From NCBI GenBank assembly GCA_019914995.1, contig CM034126.1:13893001-13957000 (forward strand): a stretch of DNA of 64,000 nucleotides. Direction: 5' to 3'. The notes under the pieces are model-generated. The model searched no databases. It was not told where the DNA came from and was given only the letters and a program-made list of their open reading frames with translations. This document shows, piece after piece, positions 12,504-24,899 of this stretch (positions are counted from its first letter, which is position 1; each line of letters starts with the position of its first letter). Source of the stretch: Acanthochlamys bracteata. Its lineage: Eukaryota; Streptophyta; Magnoliopsida; Pandanales; Velloziaceae. Made by a program: the position numbers and the translations under genes.

Positions 12504-13478
12504 TGAACGCCAAAGCATAAAGTTTTATGACCAGTAGTCTGTATAATGGGTACTTTAGGGATGGTACTATCTCGCAAGTTTGTTTCTATCTCCGCTTGCA
12601 ACTCAAACAACGGGAACTAAACTGCTGTAGCAAAAATAGAATCGAGGACGCAGTTCTGACTCAGTAACTGTAGTCTAATGCAGGATTCAAAGTTATATGT
12701 AGTTTTATAATTTTGCAAGTTAAAGCTTTCTCGCATACGTTTTCTTCACTAATCCTGATGTGGAAGTAAGTTTTCCTCGCATCGATGCTCTGTAACCTAT
12801 TAGTTGTCTTCTCGAGATTTTCTCATTTTTCTCCCGTGCGTACACAACTTCCTCTTCCACGATCAACTGCAGTCCAGTGCCGTTCATCGTTTCTGGGGAT
12901 TTGAAGCGTGGCGTTTGTGCTTAAATCAGGCGTTCCTCAATGCTTGTGGGTTATCGATGACCTTGGAGCTTCTCCTCTCTGCTTCCACAATCAAACGACT
13001 AAATCCTATAATTGGTTAAAACTTGCCAAAAAAACGAAAAAAAAACGAAAAAACCTATAATTGCATTCATTTATTTTTATTGAACTTTAATTTTTATAAA
13101 CTAGCTTTTAAAAGTTTTAATGTAATGTGGTTGAAAGTTTGAAAGACTTGCTAATACGTGGGGCTGTTTGGCAACAAGTTATGAAAAAATATTTTTTTTT
13201 CAGTTTATAATTTCAAATATATTTTGCATAGTATTATATAAATTTATTTAATTGAAAAATATAAAATTTTACGTTAAAATATTATTATTATTTATTTAAA
13301 AATTTTTAAAATAGAATAAAAATATTTTTAAAATAGAATAAAAATATTTTTAAAAGTATTTATAAATACGGCCACTGAGTCAACAGAAGCGAATTGGTGC
13401 TTGACCAGTTTAACTGAACCGGGTACTTCATATTCACGCGAAGGCGAGAGAGAGCGGGAGAGTGGAGACTTTGAAGGA
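12504..13478. other. Intergenic region, AHL 3' flank and LpxB promoter
   Basis: No gene is seen. The AHL 3' UTR probably covers the first 200-300 bases. The stretch 13020-13380 is AT-rich and holds a perfect 22-bp tandem duplication with unit starts at 13308 and 13330. The open frame that overlaps the LpxB start from 13401 begins with TTG, not ATG. Confidence 0.5.
13308..13351. repeat. 22-bp tandem duplication
   Basis: Two adjacent copies of an AT-rich 22-bp unit beginning AAAATAGAAT lie in the intergenic sequence before LpxB. It looks like simple replication slippage with no sign of function. Confidence 0.7.
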
Positions 13479-16400
13479 ATGTTGAGAACCTTCTTCTCTT
13501 CGATACGGCGGCGAAGATTCTCTTCGTCGGTCGACGGCGGCGCCAGTGATGGAAGTAGGATTATCGCTAGAGCAGCACTTGATGGCGAACTCCGTGTGTT
13601 TCTTATCGCCGGCGAAGTGTCCGGTGACTCTATCGCTGCTCGACTCATGTCTTCGCTGACGAAAGTTTCTCCTTTACCTCTTCGATTCGCTGGTGTCGGC
13701 GGGTTAGTGAGTTCAATTTTCTAAATAAAAAATCTAACTATGATCAATATTTGTACGTAAATTAGATAAACATTTGAACATTGTTTATTGCAATATCAGG
13801 GTATTGATGTGCAAAGAAGGATTGCAATCTCTGTTTCCGATGGAAGATATTTCAGTAATGGGAATCGGGGAGTTGTTACCACATCTTAACAAATTTAGGG
13901 TGAACAAAATAGCAATGTAATTTTTTTGTGTTTTTTCCTAAATCTTTTCGCAAGTAGTTTATTGTCTGCTTTTTTATATGGTAATTCGTTTGGTAGATCA
14001 AGTTGAAGGAAGCTACTGAAGCTGCATTAGTATTCAGACCCCATGTTGTAGTGACCGTTGATTCAAAAGGATTTTCTTTTCGTTTCCTAAAGCAACTAAG
14101 AGGTAAATAATCATCCTATTCAAAAGAAATGGTTTGTATCTTCAGTGGAGGTTCTATTATTTGATTGTTGATTAGGATGTAGTTTGGCAGCTGATTTTCT
14201 TAAATATGGGACTGCTGGTAGATTTATGTAGGAATTTTTTTTGCAAATGTAAAATTGTTTTGTCATGAACATGCTCAAACATTAGTGATTGAGAGCCTAG
14301 AATTTAAATTATGAAATCTCTAGGGTTATCACTTGAATACCTGCTTTTGTGCTATTTGAATAGCAGAATCTGCCTATATGGCCCGTTAACAGTATGCTCT
14401 ACTGCAGCTAGATATGATCGAAACAAGAGTTCTCCTTTACATGTACATTACGTTGCACCATCCTTTTGGGCATGGAAAGACGGTGAAACTTGTCTTAGTG
14501 CTTTAAGCAAGTTTGTCGATCACATTCTATGCATTCTCCCCTTCGAAGAAGAAGTTTGCAGAAAAAATGGTTTACCTGCTACCTATGTTGGTTATCCACT
14601 TCTGGAAGATGCTAAGCAACTGGTACGATCTTAGCCAACTTGCTATAGTCAGTATTACCATAATTTATATGATATTATCCCATGCTATCTCTGAAAAGAT
14701 CACGCCAATAGTAATATTATTGAAAGAAGAATAACGGGACGCTTGTGAGTGCTTAAAATAAGAAGTTTTTCTAGAATGGAGCTTTTTTTATGCTTTTCAG
14801 GAAACAAGCTTAACTTTTTTGACCTCAAACTAAAAAATATATATATACATATAAAGATTCTATGACATACAATTTACCCGTACTTTCTAAATTAAAAAAA
14901 TATATTAATACTAAAGAAAGTTTATTCAAAATCGTGAAAGCTTTTCTGGGATGAAAAGCAGTGCGAAATGCAATGCCAAACACCCCCTAATTCTCTTGTG
15001 GTTCTCTACTGCTTACATATCAGCCTTCCTTGGTCATTTGAATTTTGTAATTGCTCTTTACGATTGTCGTGCTTTGTGCTTTGTTTTGTAATTAATTTGT
15101 AGGACATTGTGGGTGAGAAAAGTAAGGGGAAGTTGAAAGAGAGAGGTAATAATTTTCGACGTGAACATGGAATCTCATCAGGTAATATTTCTATTTGCTG
15201 GTCAAGATTTCTTTAAAGATTTGGCTAGATGATGCAAGATGACCTGCATGATGAATGTTGTTATTAAGGACCATTTACCATTAATTATAAAAGATAAGTC
15301 TCCAGATATTGCTTGATCAGTTTGAGGTTATACTTAATGCTAGCTTGTTCCTTCTCTTAGTCTAATAAAGTTCTGCCTTCTCTAAACAATCTATCAGGAA
15401 CCACAGTCATTACCTTACTTCCTGGAAGCAGACTACAGGAAGTCAGGTGCATGCTTCCCATATTTCTTCAGACGATGGAGTTGGTAAAAGGCACATTTCC
15501 GGATATGTCGCTTGTTATTCCTATAGCACCTAATCGTGATGTTGAAACCTACATCAGAAGGGAGATGCAGAGAAGGCCACTATCAGCTGTGATAGTTCCA
15601 GGAGAATCACTGAACTCTAAATATGAAGCCTATTGTGTATGCTACCGGTTCTTTTAGAATCCGGACCTTTGTTTTATATTAAGAACTCTTCTGTACCATA
15701 TAGTTCACCCTATCTAAAAGTAAATTACGAAGAATTGCATTATCTTGAAGCAGAATTCCATACTCTATTTTCATGATAGAAAGCATCTGGTTCCCAAACA
15801 TTTGGCTACAGTTTTGCCATTAAGATCATCAGTAATTAGTTAAACATATTCTTCCAGCAGAATCCCATACTACTGGGTTACAAAAATTTCCCTACCCTTT
15901 TGCCATTTAGATCATTTAGCTAAACATATTCATGATTTATTTGCTGCTTATATTGTTGTTATCCTGGTTTTTTTCGCAGGCAAGCAGAGCTGCATTATGT
16001 ACCTCTGGGACTGCTGTTATGGAATTACAGCTTGCATATTTGCCCTGTGTGGTGGCATATCGTGCTCATTTCTTGACAGAACTGGTGATAAAGCTCAAGA
16101 CAAAGTTGCAGTTTATGTCCCTTCCCAATATTCTTCTAGATTCAGCTGTTATTCCTGAAGTCCTTTTCAAGGACTGCACTTCTGAAAATCTTGCTATTGT
16201 CTTGAGGTAATACTGTACCTAATGAATTCTTTTTAGAGAATTCCTTTTCCTTTATACGTTGCTTTGGCAGTTAGAAATTAAGCAGTACTTTACTAGAATT
16301 TCCTAAGATGACTGTTAAAATTGTTCGTCTTAATGACATGTTAAGAGGCACTTCAGTCTTCAGTCTTATTTTGAATTTTTTTTTCTCTTTATTCGAGGCT

Positions 16401-16682
16401 TTGGATATCTACATGTATTGGATATTCCATATTTTTAAAAGTACATGCAATCTGTAGCTAGATCCAATTAATTGTAACTGCAGCAAAGTAATTTGTAAAA
16501 CATTTTGATTTTGCAGCAAAGTAATGCTTGACAATGGTGCACGAGAAAAACAAGTAACTGCAGCTGCGAAGGTTTTTTCACTTCTATTGCCCCAAGAGAA
16601 CTATAAAGAGCTGCCATCAGATAGTTACAGCCCTAGTATTATTGCTGCATCCAAAATAATATGCTTAGCAGAAGAGCATTGA
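13479..16682 (+). CDS. LPXB: Lipid-A-disaccharide synthase, plant LpxB (GT19 family)
   Basis: Eight exons: 13479-13702, 13800-13899, 13997-14102, 14408-14622, 15103-15181, 15398-15636, 15980-16206 and 16517-16682, giving 451 residues, close to the Arabidopsis protein. LpxB joins UDP-2,3-diacylglucosamine and 2,3-diacylglucosamine 1-phosphate into the lipid A disaccharide. Plants keep this bacterial-type pathway, with enzymes mostly in mitochondria. Recognisable blocks in order are LRVFLIAGEVSGDSIAARLM, FAGVGG, MEDISVMGIGELLPHL, PHVVVTVDSKGFSFRFLKQLR, HYVAPSFWAWK, ILPFEEEVCRKNGLPATYVGYPLL, ITLLPGSRLQEV, SGTAVMELQLAYLP and VVAYRAHFLTE. The N-terminus (MLRTFFSSIRRRRFSSS) is Arg/Ser-rich and consistent with mitochondrial import. 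ATG 13479 is the first in-frame ATG of the exon. The exon 2/3 junction (GGG|TGAAC to GGTAG|ATC) is the least certain. Confidence 0.93.
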
Positions 16683-16989
16683 TGGATGATCAGAATGTCT
16701 CTTCAATTTCAGAACGAGCATCTTGTACTATAGTATCAGGTTCAGCTATGTAAACTGGAAACTGTCTGTATATGAATTGCTGTAAGCTATCTGTTGGTCG
16801 TTGTTTTTAACAAATGCCAGGGCCGGCTTCCTCAGTCAGCATAACCACTAATCAAATATAATCTTGAGAAGGGAGTTCTACCTTTTGCAGTTCATGTTTT
16901 AGGGGATAAGTTCTTACTTTATATCGATTCAGTTTTGCAACATGTTCATTCATTGATAATATTTTATTGAATATTGCAATTCTTCCCAG

Positions 16990-17610
16990 TTAAGTTATGA
17001 TGAAAAGACTTGTTGGGCTCTTTCTAGGATGGAATTTGTTACTAAGAGTAGACCTGTTGACTGTCTTTCCCTGGGGGGAACTCCCTTAAGCCCAGAAGTG
17101 ACGGAACTCTCTTCCGTTCCGAAAAGAGCTGAAGTAGCCATGTTTGCAGCGCTTATGCCTGCAACGGAAAGAGCATACGACATCCCATTCGGAGTGGGGA
17201 TCACTCCTTTGGTACCTCTTATTCGAAGGACTGCATCCTGGCTCTCTCTGCCGCAGAGATAACTTTGGCTCCTTTACGATTCTAAATAGACTATTCTGGC
17301 TATCACAGGGCCATCAAAGATTTGTTGTTATGGAGAGCTGTAAGAATGATATGTTTGGGAGTCCCTTGAATGGATTCGGGTGCAACACCCGTGCTGGCTT
17401 CGCTTTGAGACTTGGCTCCTTGAAGAGTTTGATCAGCGAGGATTCAACCAGCGAGAAGAAGGGGCTGAGAAAGAGTTCGTGAGGAATGAAGTTAATAAAA
17501 AACAAGCGAAAAGCATCTGTAGCAACTAGGATCCATAGCTCAGTGGTAGAGCATTCGACTGCAGATCGAGAGGTCACCGGTTCGAACCCGGTTGGGTCCT
17601 CATCTTTTCC
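16990..17610 (+). other. Possible organelle-derived (mitochondrial-type) block containing tRNA-Cys
   Basis: From about 16990 to 17610 the base composition rises clearly above the flanks, and the texture changes from AT-rich plant intergenic DNA to mixed sequence without A/T runs. Short open frames occur on both strands but none resembles a protein I know. The block starts about 310 bp after the LpxB stop and ends just past the tRNA. This is what an inserted mitochondrial fragment would look like. The edges are estimates and the origin is inference from composition and context, not a confirmed match. Confidence 0.4.
17529..17600 (+). tRNA. tRNA-Cys (GCA)
   Basis: A full 72-nt cloverleaf can be drawn. 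The acceptor stem pairs GGATCCA with TGGGTCC (one T-G wobble), with discriminator T. The D arm is GCTC/GAGC around AGTGGTA. The anticodon stem TTCGA/TCGAG closes the loop CTGCAGA with anticodon GCA. The T arm is ACCGG/CCGGT around TTCGAAC. Internal A-box (TAGCTCAGTGG) and B-box (GGTTCGAACCC) sequences match Pol III promoters. A CAA triplet lies just upstream (17523-17525) and a TTTT run starts about 5 nt downstream, both usual for active plant nuclear tRNA genes. CCA is not encoded. Whether it is a nuclear gene or a copy of the bacterial-like tRNA-Cys found in some plant mitochondria is not settled by the sequence alone. Confidence 0.92.
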
Positions 17611-18483
17611 GGTACATTTTCTATTCTTCCCTATCACAAATAAATTACAATTTTTAGTCATTAGAAATAAGAATTTATTCGTAAGAATTTATATTAAATA
17701 AAGATTTTCTAGCTGGAATACTGCATAGATTTCACCTGAACATTGCTACTTCATCCTTTACACCTTTTAAATGCCTTACAAGAAATCATCTTCCGTTACA
17801 TGATTTGTTATAAGGGTTCATTTTGCAATACTTATTTTATCATTTTAATTTATATTTTTTAATAAATTTAAAAAATATTTATAAAATTTAAAATATAAAA
17901 AAATATTTAGATAGTAAAATTTTATTATTATTTATTTTAATTATTTTATATAAAAAATAAAATATATTTTTTGAAAACTTCTAAAAAGAATTTCTTCTAT
18001 TTTAAGCTACCCCAACCCATTCATATCACCATCCCACTCTTAAAACTTTCCAAAAGTAAACTTTTAAGAGCAGAACAAAGCCATGAGAGCCGCTAGAGAA
18101 GAAGTTACTTCCGTTCCATACTTGGAGCTTGCGGAAAAGCTCATATTTGTCAAGATGTAACGACAACGTTCAGCACCATGCGTCTCTGTTCAATTCATAG
18201 TACAAGGACATCAGCCTATCAAAATGCCAGATATTTGCTTTTATGAACAAAATATTTCTATTTCCTCGCTTATAATTGAGATACAAGAGGACTTGGGCTA
18301 AGATTATGACAAAAATCAGCCGCAATGAATAATGCCTAGCTAAAAGGTTTAACAAGATTTCTAACCTAAACTTAGTTACACTATCGCTTACACTCTGTTG
18401 GCATCTGCTGGCAAAAGGCAGCCAAGACAAATTCGTTGGGTATTAACAGGATCAACCGGCATGAGATGAAGAAAGGCTTCAAG
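17611..18483. other. Intergenic region between tRNA-Cys and the DUF3527 gene
   Basis: The AT-rich core is 17830-17990. The part from about 18100 to 18483 is probably the 3' UTR of the minus-strand DUF3527 gene. I see no other gene. Confidence 0.5.
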
Positions 18484-21133
18484 CTAGACCCGTCCCATGG
18501 GAGAGAAGGGAGGATCAAGAAGAAAAACCAAAGGGGTCTTCTCTTGCTTATTTGTTTTTATTTTCCCTTCCTGTGTCACTGCATCAAGCAAATTCTTTAG
18601 CTCTCCTTCAAGAAAAGGTTTAAGCGAGTGTGAGTATAAGCTCCGAATATCCTTCTCCTGACCAGCCACTGAAGAAGCTTCTGAAGTATGCAAGAAAGAT
18701 ATGCAAATTGCAAATGCCTGCACAGCAGATAATCGGGCATGGAACTCAACCAAATAATCTCCATTGTCACGACCCGTTATTGTCAACGCAGGCAACTTTT
18801 CTTTGCTTCCCTGTTGTATAAAAGGGTAATAAAATGACTAATATTTTTCTAATACAAAGAGATATAAAAGTCGATGAAAATATATCCTTATCTTACTCCA
18901 TGGAAGTTCGAAACGAGCCATAAAAGGTCGTAGGTAACACTAAAACTCAAGGTAAAAAATTTGTTGTTGAGGTTCTTGTAAAACAAGCTGCAGAGACATG
19001 TAGCACTAAATGTGAGAAGGACATTCTGAATCATAGGAAGATGTTTTTGTTTGTTTATGTGACTAATCCACTAGTTATTTCTACCTCTTAACCACCATCC
19101 AAGAGAAAGACGAAAGGTCTTGTTTCAAAGGATGCATGCTCGCATTTTCACATCCATAAAAAAATCTAGTTAATTTTCAGACTTGTGAATAAAATACCAC
19201 AACATCTCTAACACTTCATTGAAGCAAGTAGGCATGATGACATATACCTTACCTGAACATAAAGAGCTTCTGGTGGACAAGTTCCACTCGTAGTAGGGAA
19301 AGGACCATTCTCATGGCAAGGTTTGTCAAAAACAATAAGGGGGCAGGCCATATCCCAGCCACCACAATCACAGCCACCACCATATTTATATCTATCAAGA
19401 AGAGATGACGGACAACCATCTCCTGCACTTGGCATTCCATGATTCCCGCTAGGGATAATCGCTTTCAACGAAGTATGACTCCTACTATGTAGCGCAGTTT
19501 TCCGTCCCCTATCAAATGTAATACTTGATAGGTTATTTCTAACACCCATATCTTCTACCACCTTGTCTTTAGAGAAATCCTTATCAAGAGGACTCTGCAC
19601 CAGAACAGCAGCTATCTCAAGGTTAGGGTGCAACTCTGCTGAAGACCAGGGACGTGAAGTTGAAACATCAGGGTTGCTTGCAGCATGCCTAGAAGGACAA
19701 GAGTCAGCATTGTGGTGAGGCTGCCCTCTTTCAGAGATACTTCTTCTTGCTCGTGCAATATCATAAAGAACAAATTCTGTTACCATTGAATTGTCCAACA
19801 ATCCACCTTCCTTCACTTGAGAACATAAATAACAAGAAACATGCATCTGCCCTATTGTTGGAGTTGAATGCTTATGCTTGTCTTTTGCCATCCATCCACT
19901 ATTATTGCCTCTCTTTTCAGAGCTGTGAAATGTGTACACCCAATGGCATTCATTATCCATGTTCCATGTCCTGGCCCATAAAATATCTTCACGGTCTCTA
20001 ACAACAAACTCGAATGATGGAACCCCATGCTTGAACTCCAACCTAAGAGTACCATGGAGGTGGGCAGGAGATGCAGCAGACACAGAGATTTGATCTGTAT
20101 GAACCACACGTCCTTCACAATCCAACTTTGTTATTTCATCCTTACACTCAGGTAAAACTGATGTTTGCAGCAACTCAATCCCCCTGTCACTTGCAAGGTC
20201 AGTACTGGAAAAACCATCAAAATCTGTCCCCATATGTGTGACGCTGCGTAATGAGTTAGATTTGATGATAGGGTCTACCACTTTTTTGAGATGGCTAAAT
20301 CGAGGTTTAGTGTTAGCTCTAGTAAGAGCTCTTTCAGTCTGGCGGGGAGAATCAAGCATGGTTACTTTAGTTGAAAAGAATTTGGGAACGTTGTGCTTCG
20401 AGTCCGTCTCAATTAGGATGCTGCTTTTGTTTTCAGGACCATGAGTTTCGAATTTGTCATCTTTAGACGTGCCTTTTGGTAGGAGATTAGGAGTAGCTTC
20501 AGGCAAGAGGTTAATGCTGTCTCTGGAAGGAATAGATATCTCCTGGAAACTACCTGAAGAACTTGTTCTTGGTGGATCCAAGTCCGAGCACAAATTCCTC
20601 AAGTGCGCCTCAGGAAGATGACGGAAGGAGAGATCCAGAAACTCCATTGGCCTAGCCAAAGTAGAATTATTTCCAACATGTGAAGAACTCTCCTCTGGTT
20701 TTAAGAAAATAAGAGGTGATCTGTTCTTTTGAGGTTTTACAGCTTCACCACGACGAGACTTTGAAGAAGTACCAGCAATCTCAAATGACAGAAATACGTC
20801 ATCATTATGGGCTATTTCCAAAGTGCTCCTCCCAGCTTTTAGTTTCCTCATTCTTCTCACTTCGCTGGAGCTGTGGTACATAGAGCCTCTCTTCTGTAGA
20901 TCATTGTTGTCCATTTTCTCATCAATGGATCTGCAAGGCATACTCTTTCTCTGAGGAATTTGGGAACTACTTAGCCTTAATTCCAATTCACTATCCAAGT
21001 TTTCAAATTGGGAATTTGTAGATGTCATATTTCTATACAATCTTGGATCATCATGTCGAGAACGACGGACAATCTTGGGCCTCGGTTTAGCCTGCGAGGG
21101 CTCTTCACATTCCAATCCTATATCTAATACCAT
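18484..21133 (-). CDS. DUF3527 domain protein
   Basis: Two coding exons on the minus strand, 21133-19253 and 18810-18484, joined in phase 0, giving 735 residues. I chose ATG 21133 (MVLDIGLECEEPSQ). The in-frame ATG at 21151 sits inside a TTTATGCAG sequence that looks like the acceptor of a 5'-leader intron. Residues up to about 380 are Ser-, Arg- and Lys-rich and probably disordered. The conserved DUF3527 part begins near HGTLRLEFKHGVPSFEFVV and continues through WARTWNMD, CHWVYTFHS and HVSCYLCSQV. A Cys/Gly patch (GGGCDCGGWDMACPL) and a C-terminal exon with LVEFHARLSAVQAFAICISFLH follow. The family is plant-specific and its biochemical role is unknown to me. The C-terminal exon is typical of the family, so the gene looks complete. 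Confidence 0.88.
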
Positions 21134-22490
21134 GGTCCAGCAGAGCTGCATAAAGAATAAGTTTAGAGTCTCTTATGATCATTATCTATAATAACTTTCC
21201 TATATAAGACTTATAACTCAAAAGGAAGGAGGGCAAAAAAAGGAGATATCGAAACTAAACACAAATAGCAGATCAAAATCAAGAATAATAGCAAACATCA
21301 TCTTCTACAAGTATTCAACTAGATGCAATTCCTCCGTACACGAACAAAAGAAGGACAGAAGACAGTGACTACATAGATCAAACAAACTCAATAAAACAGA
21401 TGAGCTAATTGTTTACCCATTTGGTCCATCTGAAAAAGGGGATGACCAGAGAGCAGTGAATAAACAAATTGCAAAAACTCCATAATATGCCTCACACTGG
21501 ACAATCTCGCATACGGTAAAGAAGAGAAGAATATCACAGCACCTGAAGAAATCTATTGATAAAAGCAATTCTCTCAAATCTTAGATTGAAGAGAAGGAAA
21601 GAGAACAATTTGTGAGCCACCCTCATAAACCACCAGACTTGCACTTCAAACCAACACATTAAACATATATGACCAAACAATGCAGCTACCCCTCTTCCAC
21701 CAAATCTAACTAATAAATTAAGCTAATACTACAGATGCACCCTAAAGAACATGATCAATTAGCTACAGAGGTAAAGCTAATTATTTGCATCCATCATCAA
21801 TAATGAAAGCTAGTAAGTAGGAACAGAACCCACTAGTCACACATCGGATCTGTTCACCAAATTCGCCAAAAGTCCAAAAAACAAAGACTTCAAAAAATAT
21901 ATATAAAAACCACCTAAAATGTTGCATTTGACTCCACTCACTCCACTAATAGTGACCAAGATTAAAAGTTTTGAGAAGCTTGCTAGATTAAGCCATTTTC
22001 AATGTGACAAAAGAATGATCAGAAAAACAACTATTGTAATGATCACAATGGACCTTAGTAGATGCCCAAATCAAAAGATTCAATCTTGCAGCTATTAACA
22101 ATTCAAGAAAAGAAAAGAAAAATTCTCAATAGCCAAAATGAATTAAAATTCTGAAAGAAAAACTCAGACTGGTTAAATAAACTATAAAAAAAAAAGAAAC
22201 ATAAACATGATCAAGCTTGGGTACCTGTGATGAGTCTTAGGTGATGCTTCTCTAGTTCTTTTTCTTCATTGTTTTCCCTTCTTCTTCTTTGCTTTAGTTT
22301 TATTTTTTTAATGTGTTCTTGTCTGATCTAAAATCTAAAGTTTTAAACAATTGGAGTTAGAAGAACAAAGAATAGAAAGAAAAAGAGAAAAAGAGACCAG
22401 CTTTTCTAAAGCAGTAGTAGCAGCACATAGCAAAGCCGAGAGAAAGGAGACGGTGTGATGAGAGTTTGATTAATCTCACCTGGGTGCTTG
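21134..22490 (-). other. Probable spliced 5' leader of the DUF3527 gene
   Basis: On the minus strand a good donor (CATCACAG followed by GTACCC, near 22225) pairs with the acceptor TTTATGCAG near 21143, defining a leader intron of about 1.08 kb. A further donor-like site (ACCCAG followed by GTGAGA) lies near 22480. Upstream sequence to about 22450 is GA-rich on the transcribed strand, as plant leaders often are. No coding sequence is seen. Confidence 0.45.
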
Positions 22491-24899
22491 TAACACCATT
22501 GGGAACAGTGATTTTCTTATGGTATTTCTCTGGTGATTTCTTTCTTGCAAACTTGATAACATGAGAACATCTCTACTCTCTAGACCATCCGTAAAACAAA
22601 TAATTTGTTTCTAAATATAACTGTCCAAGATTTAGATTCCTTTCACTTGATTGAAATATTTCAATTTTTTATTACAATCTTTTTCTTTGTTTGTTTGTTT
22701 GCATGAAACTTATAAAAAGCTAGGTATAGCTCTGGCAGTCACTGCTACGCCAGGAGACCTCCAATAGACAACATGCATAGATTGAGAGGATAAAGTTTTA
22801 CTATATTACCCTTGTGTTTGTCGTGTTATGTGCGATGTTTTCTGTTAATGACGAGGTCTGGGACCCAGTTTTCGCCATAGCATAGGGTTATGAAACTCTG
22901 GAGGAAATACGTCTTGTTATGTTCCTAATTTAATAAGCTAAAAAAAATTTAAAAGGTCTTCTTTGAGAAATGGGATAGATATGTAATTACGTGCAAATCT
23001 GATTACCATTTATGTGATCAGGAAGATTCGACAGTTCACAACCGACCGTGCCAGTAAAATCTCGGTTACTCTCACCGCCCCCGTATTCTATGCTCGGTAA
23101 AACTTTACTTAATTAATTAAAAAACCCAAAAGTCCAAAACCATATATAGATCCATCCATTCATTCACTGATCTATTCAAAACATTAATTAAGCAACTAAT
23201 TTAATTCTTTTATAAGGAAAGCAAGGAGGAGTGAAGTGAGTCGCTTAATTGATTAAGTACACTCCGGCAATTGATTACACTTACGTACACTTTAATCCAT
23301 CAATCCTAATCCTCCAACAAAACTTTTCTATTATGCATGTTCTTATCAGTAGCTTTAAACTAGCTTGGGTCCCTGTTTTTGTCGCATAAAATAAAAGCTT
23401 GGGTCCATGTTGATGTTGTTGTCCTTGGTCTTGTCTTGGTCAAATAACACACTGGACCCAGAAGTGTTCTTCTTTATGCATGTATAAAAGGGAAAAGTAA
23501 GAGGTTGGCCGAAACCGGAAATGATATCCTCCGGTGACAAGGGGTGGGTTGAAGTTTTTGTTGCTTATGTATGCGTGGTCTTTTTCAGAAGAAATCTACT
23601 AGCTAAGGTCCCCGGCTCAGCTGGTCGGCTTTACTTTGTATTCATTTGGACTCATATGCGTGTTGTCAACTGAATGAAGGGACCAGCTTGCAACTTACCA
23701 CTTTATCATGTCCGTTCCACGTCAAGTGTGGACAGTGGAAGGTAACATGATGAGTCCCGCCGCTCGGCTAGAATTCACGGTTCCCTACTGACGTGCCAAA
23801 CCACATGATGGCATCTCAGTTAGGCTAAAAAGCATAGTGATAAGAGATCTTCGTATTCAAACAAGATCAGGTTTTGGTTGCACAACAATGGCTACTGCAT
23901 ATGCTCATGATAAGAGATCCAACTTTATAGAATTCTTAAACATTAGGTGCAAATGTAGTCCTCGCATCAAGAAATGCAGGAACTCATGATAAAAAAAGAA
24001 AGGTCCCGAACAAGAAAACCATATAGGATTCTTAAGCTTGCGTACTGCTGAAGTAAGCCCGGTCCAATTAAACTCACAAAAGAAAGAGAACCTAACGGGA
24101 GAGATCTACTACTTTTATGTTTAAAAAAATAAAATCACTCATTCTCATCTAGCCTGATGAAGTCTTAAGTGGTCAAGTTTGGTCGTGCAGTGATTACCTT
24201 GCAGAATCTCTGATTGCCTTCCCTAAATTGCTCTTCGCCTTTCAGAAGGTCTACCTACTGAAATACAAGTGAGACGCACGGAATTATCTGCACAAAAAAT
24301 AGTTTCATCAGCCTGTAATGATAACTAGTGTTTAACCATCTCTCGAACAGCTTTTTCAAGAACTGTAGAATTTCTCTAATCTAAGAAAGCTTCCATAACT
24401 ACGGTTACAGAAGCAATCGAACTATCCTTAATGGTGACAAAAATCGCAACCAGCAATTGTTGAAATGCCAGAAGCGATCACCATAGTGCCATTGATTGCT
24501 TGTCTTTTATTTCAGCTTTTTAGTTTTCTACAACAATATCTTCACTGATTTGTACAGAACTGTCTTGCCAGATTTCTTCTTTAACCTTCACAGTGCAACC
24601 TGTGTATTGCTCCTCCTCACGTTGTCCCCGATGATAAAGAAATCAGAACTATGACTTCTGACAAAATCAGTCTCCTGGTGCAGAATGGCCCGCCAACCAT
24701 GGGACTTCTACATGAATGTTTTTTGGGATGCTTGTCCAACTGTTCCAGAGGATTGTTGATGAACAGCATCACCAATGGCTGAATGGTTGATTGAGACTTA
24801 AAGACATGTGCAAAACAAGTTTGCTGCAGATTCAGCTTCATCTAAGCTTTTATCAAGGATGGAGCCTGCCGTTGATGGACTGACCTGAAACAAGCCTCC
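22491..24899. other. Intergenic region, promoter of the DUF3527 gene and unassigned sequence
   Basis: No convincing gene. A 74-codon minus-strand frame opens with ATG at 24841, but it has no recognisable motif and no joining exons. It may be 3' UTR of the weak minus-strand gene described next. Confidence 0.4.

Noticed and set aside
17029..17262. 77-codon plus-strand frame in the GC-richer block
   Set aside because: No recognisable domain or splice context. More likely a chance frame in organelle-like DNA.
17314..17661. 115-codon minus-strand frame containing TGFEPVTSRSAVECSTTELW
   Set aside because: It is the antisense reading of the tRNA-Cys gene, a well-known source of spurious proteins.
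19249..20444. Several frames inside the DUF3527 exon on both strands
   Set aside because: They lie fully inside the long conserved frame and show no independent motifs.
21134..21151. Upstream in-frame ATG of the DUF3527 gene (MQLCWT)
   Set aside because: It is embedded in TTTATGCAG, which fits a leader-intron acceptor. ATG 21133 gives the family-like N-terminus.
24617..24841. 74-codon minus-strand frame with ATG
   Set aside because: No motif, and it lies in a possible 3' UTR. Kept only as unassigned sequence.
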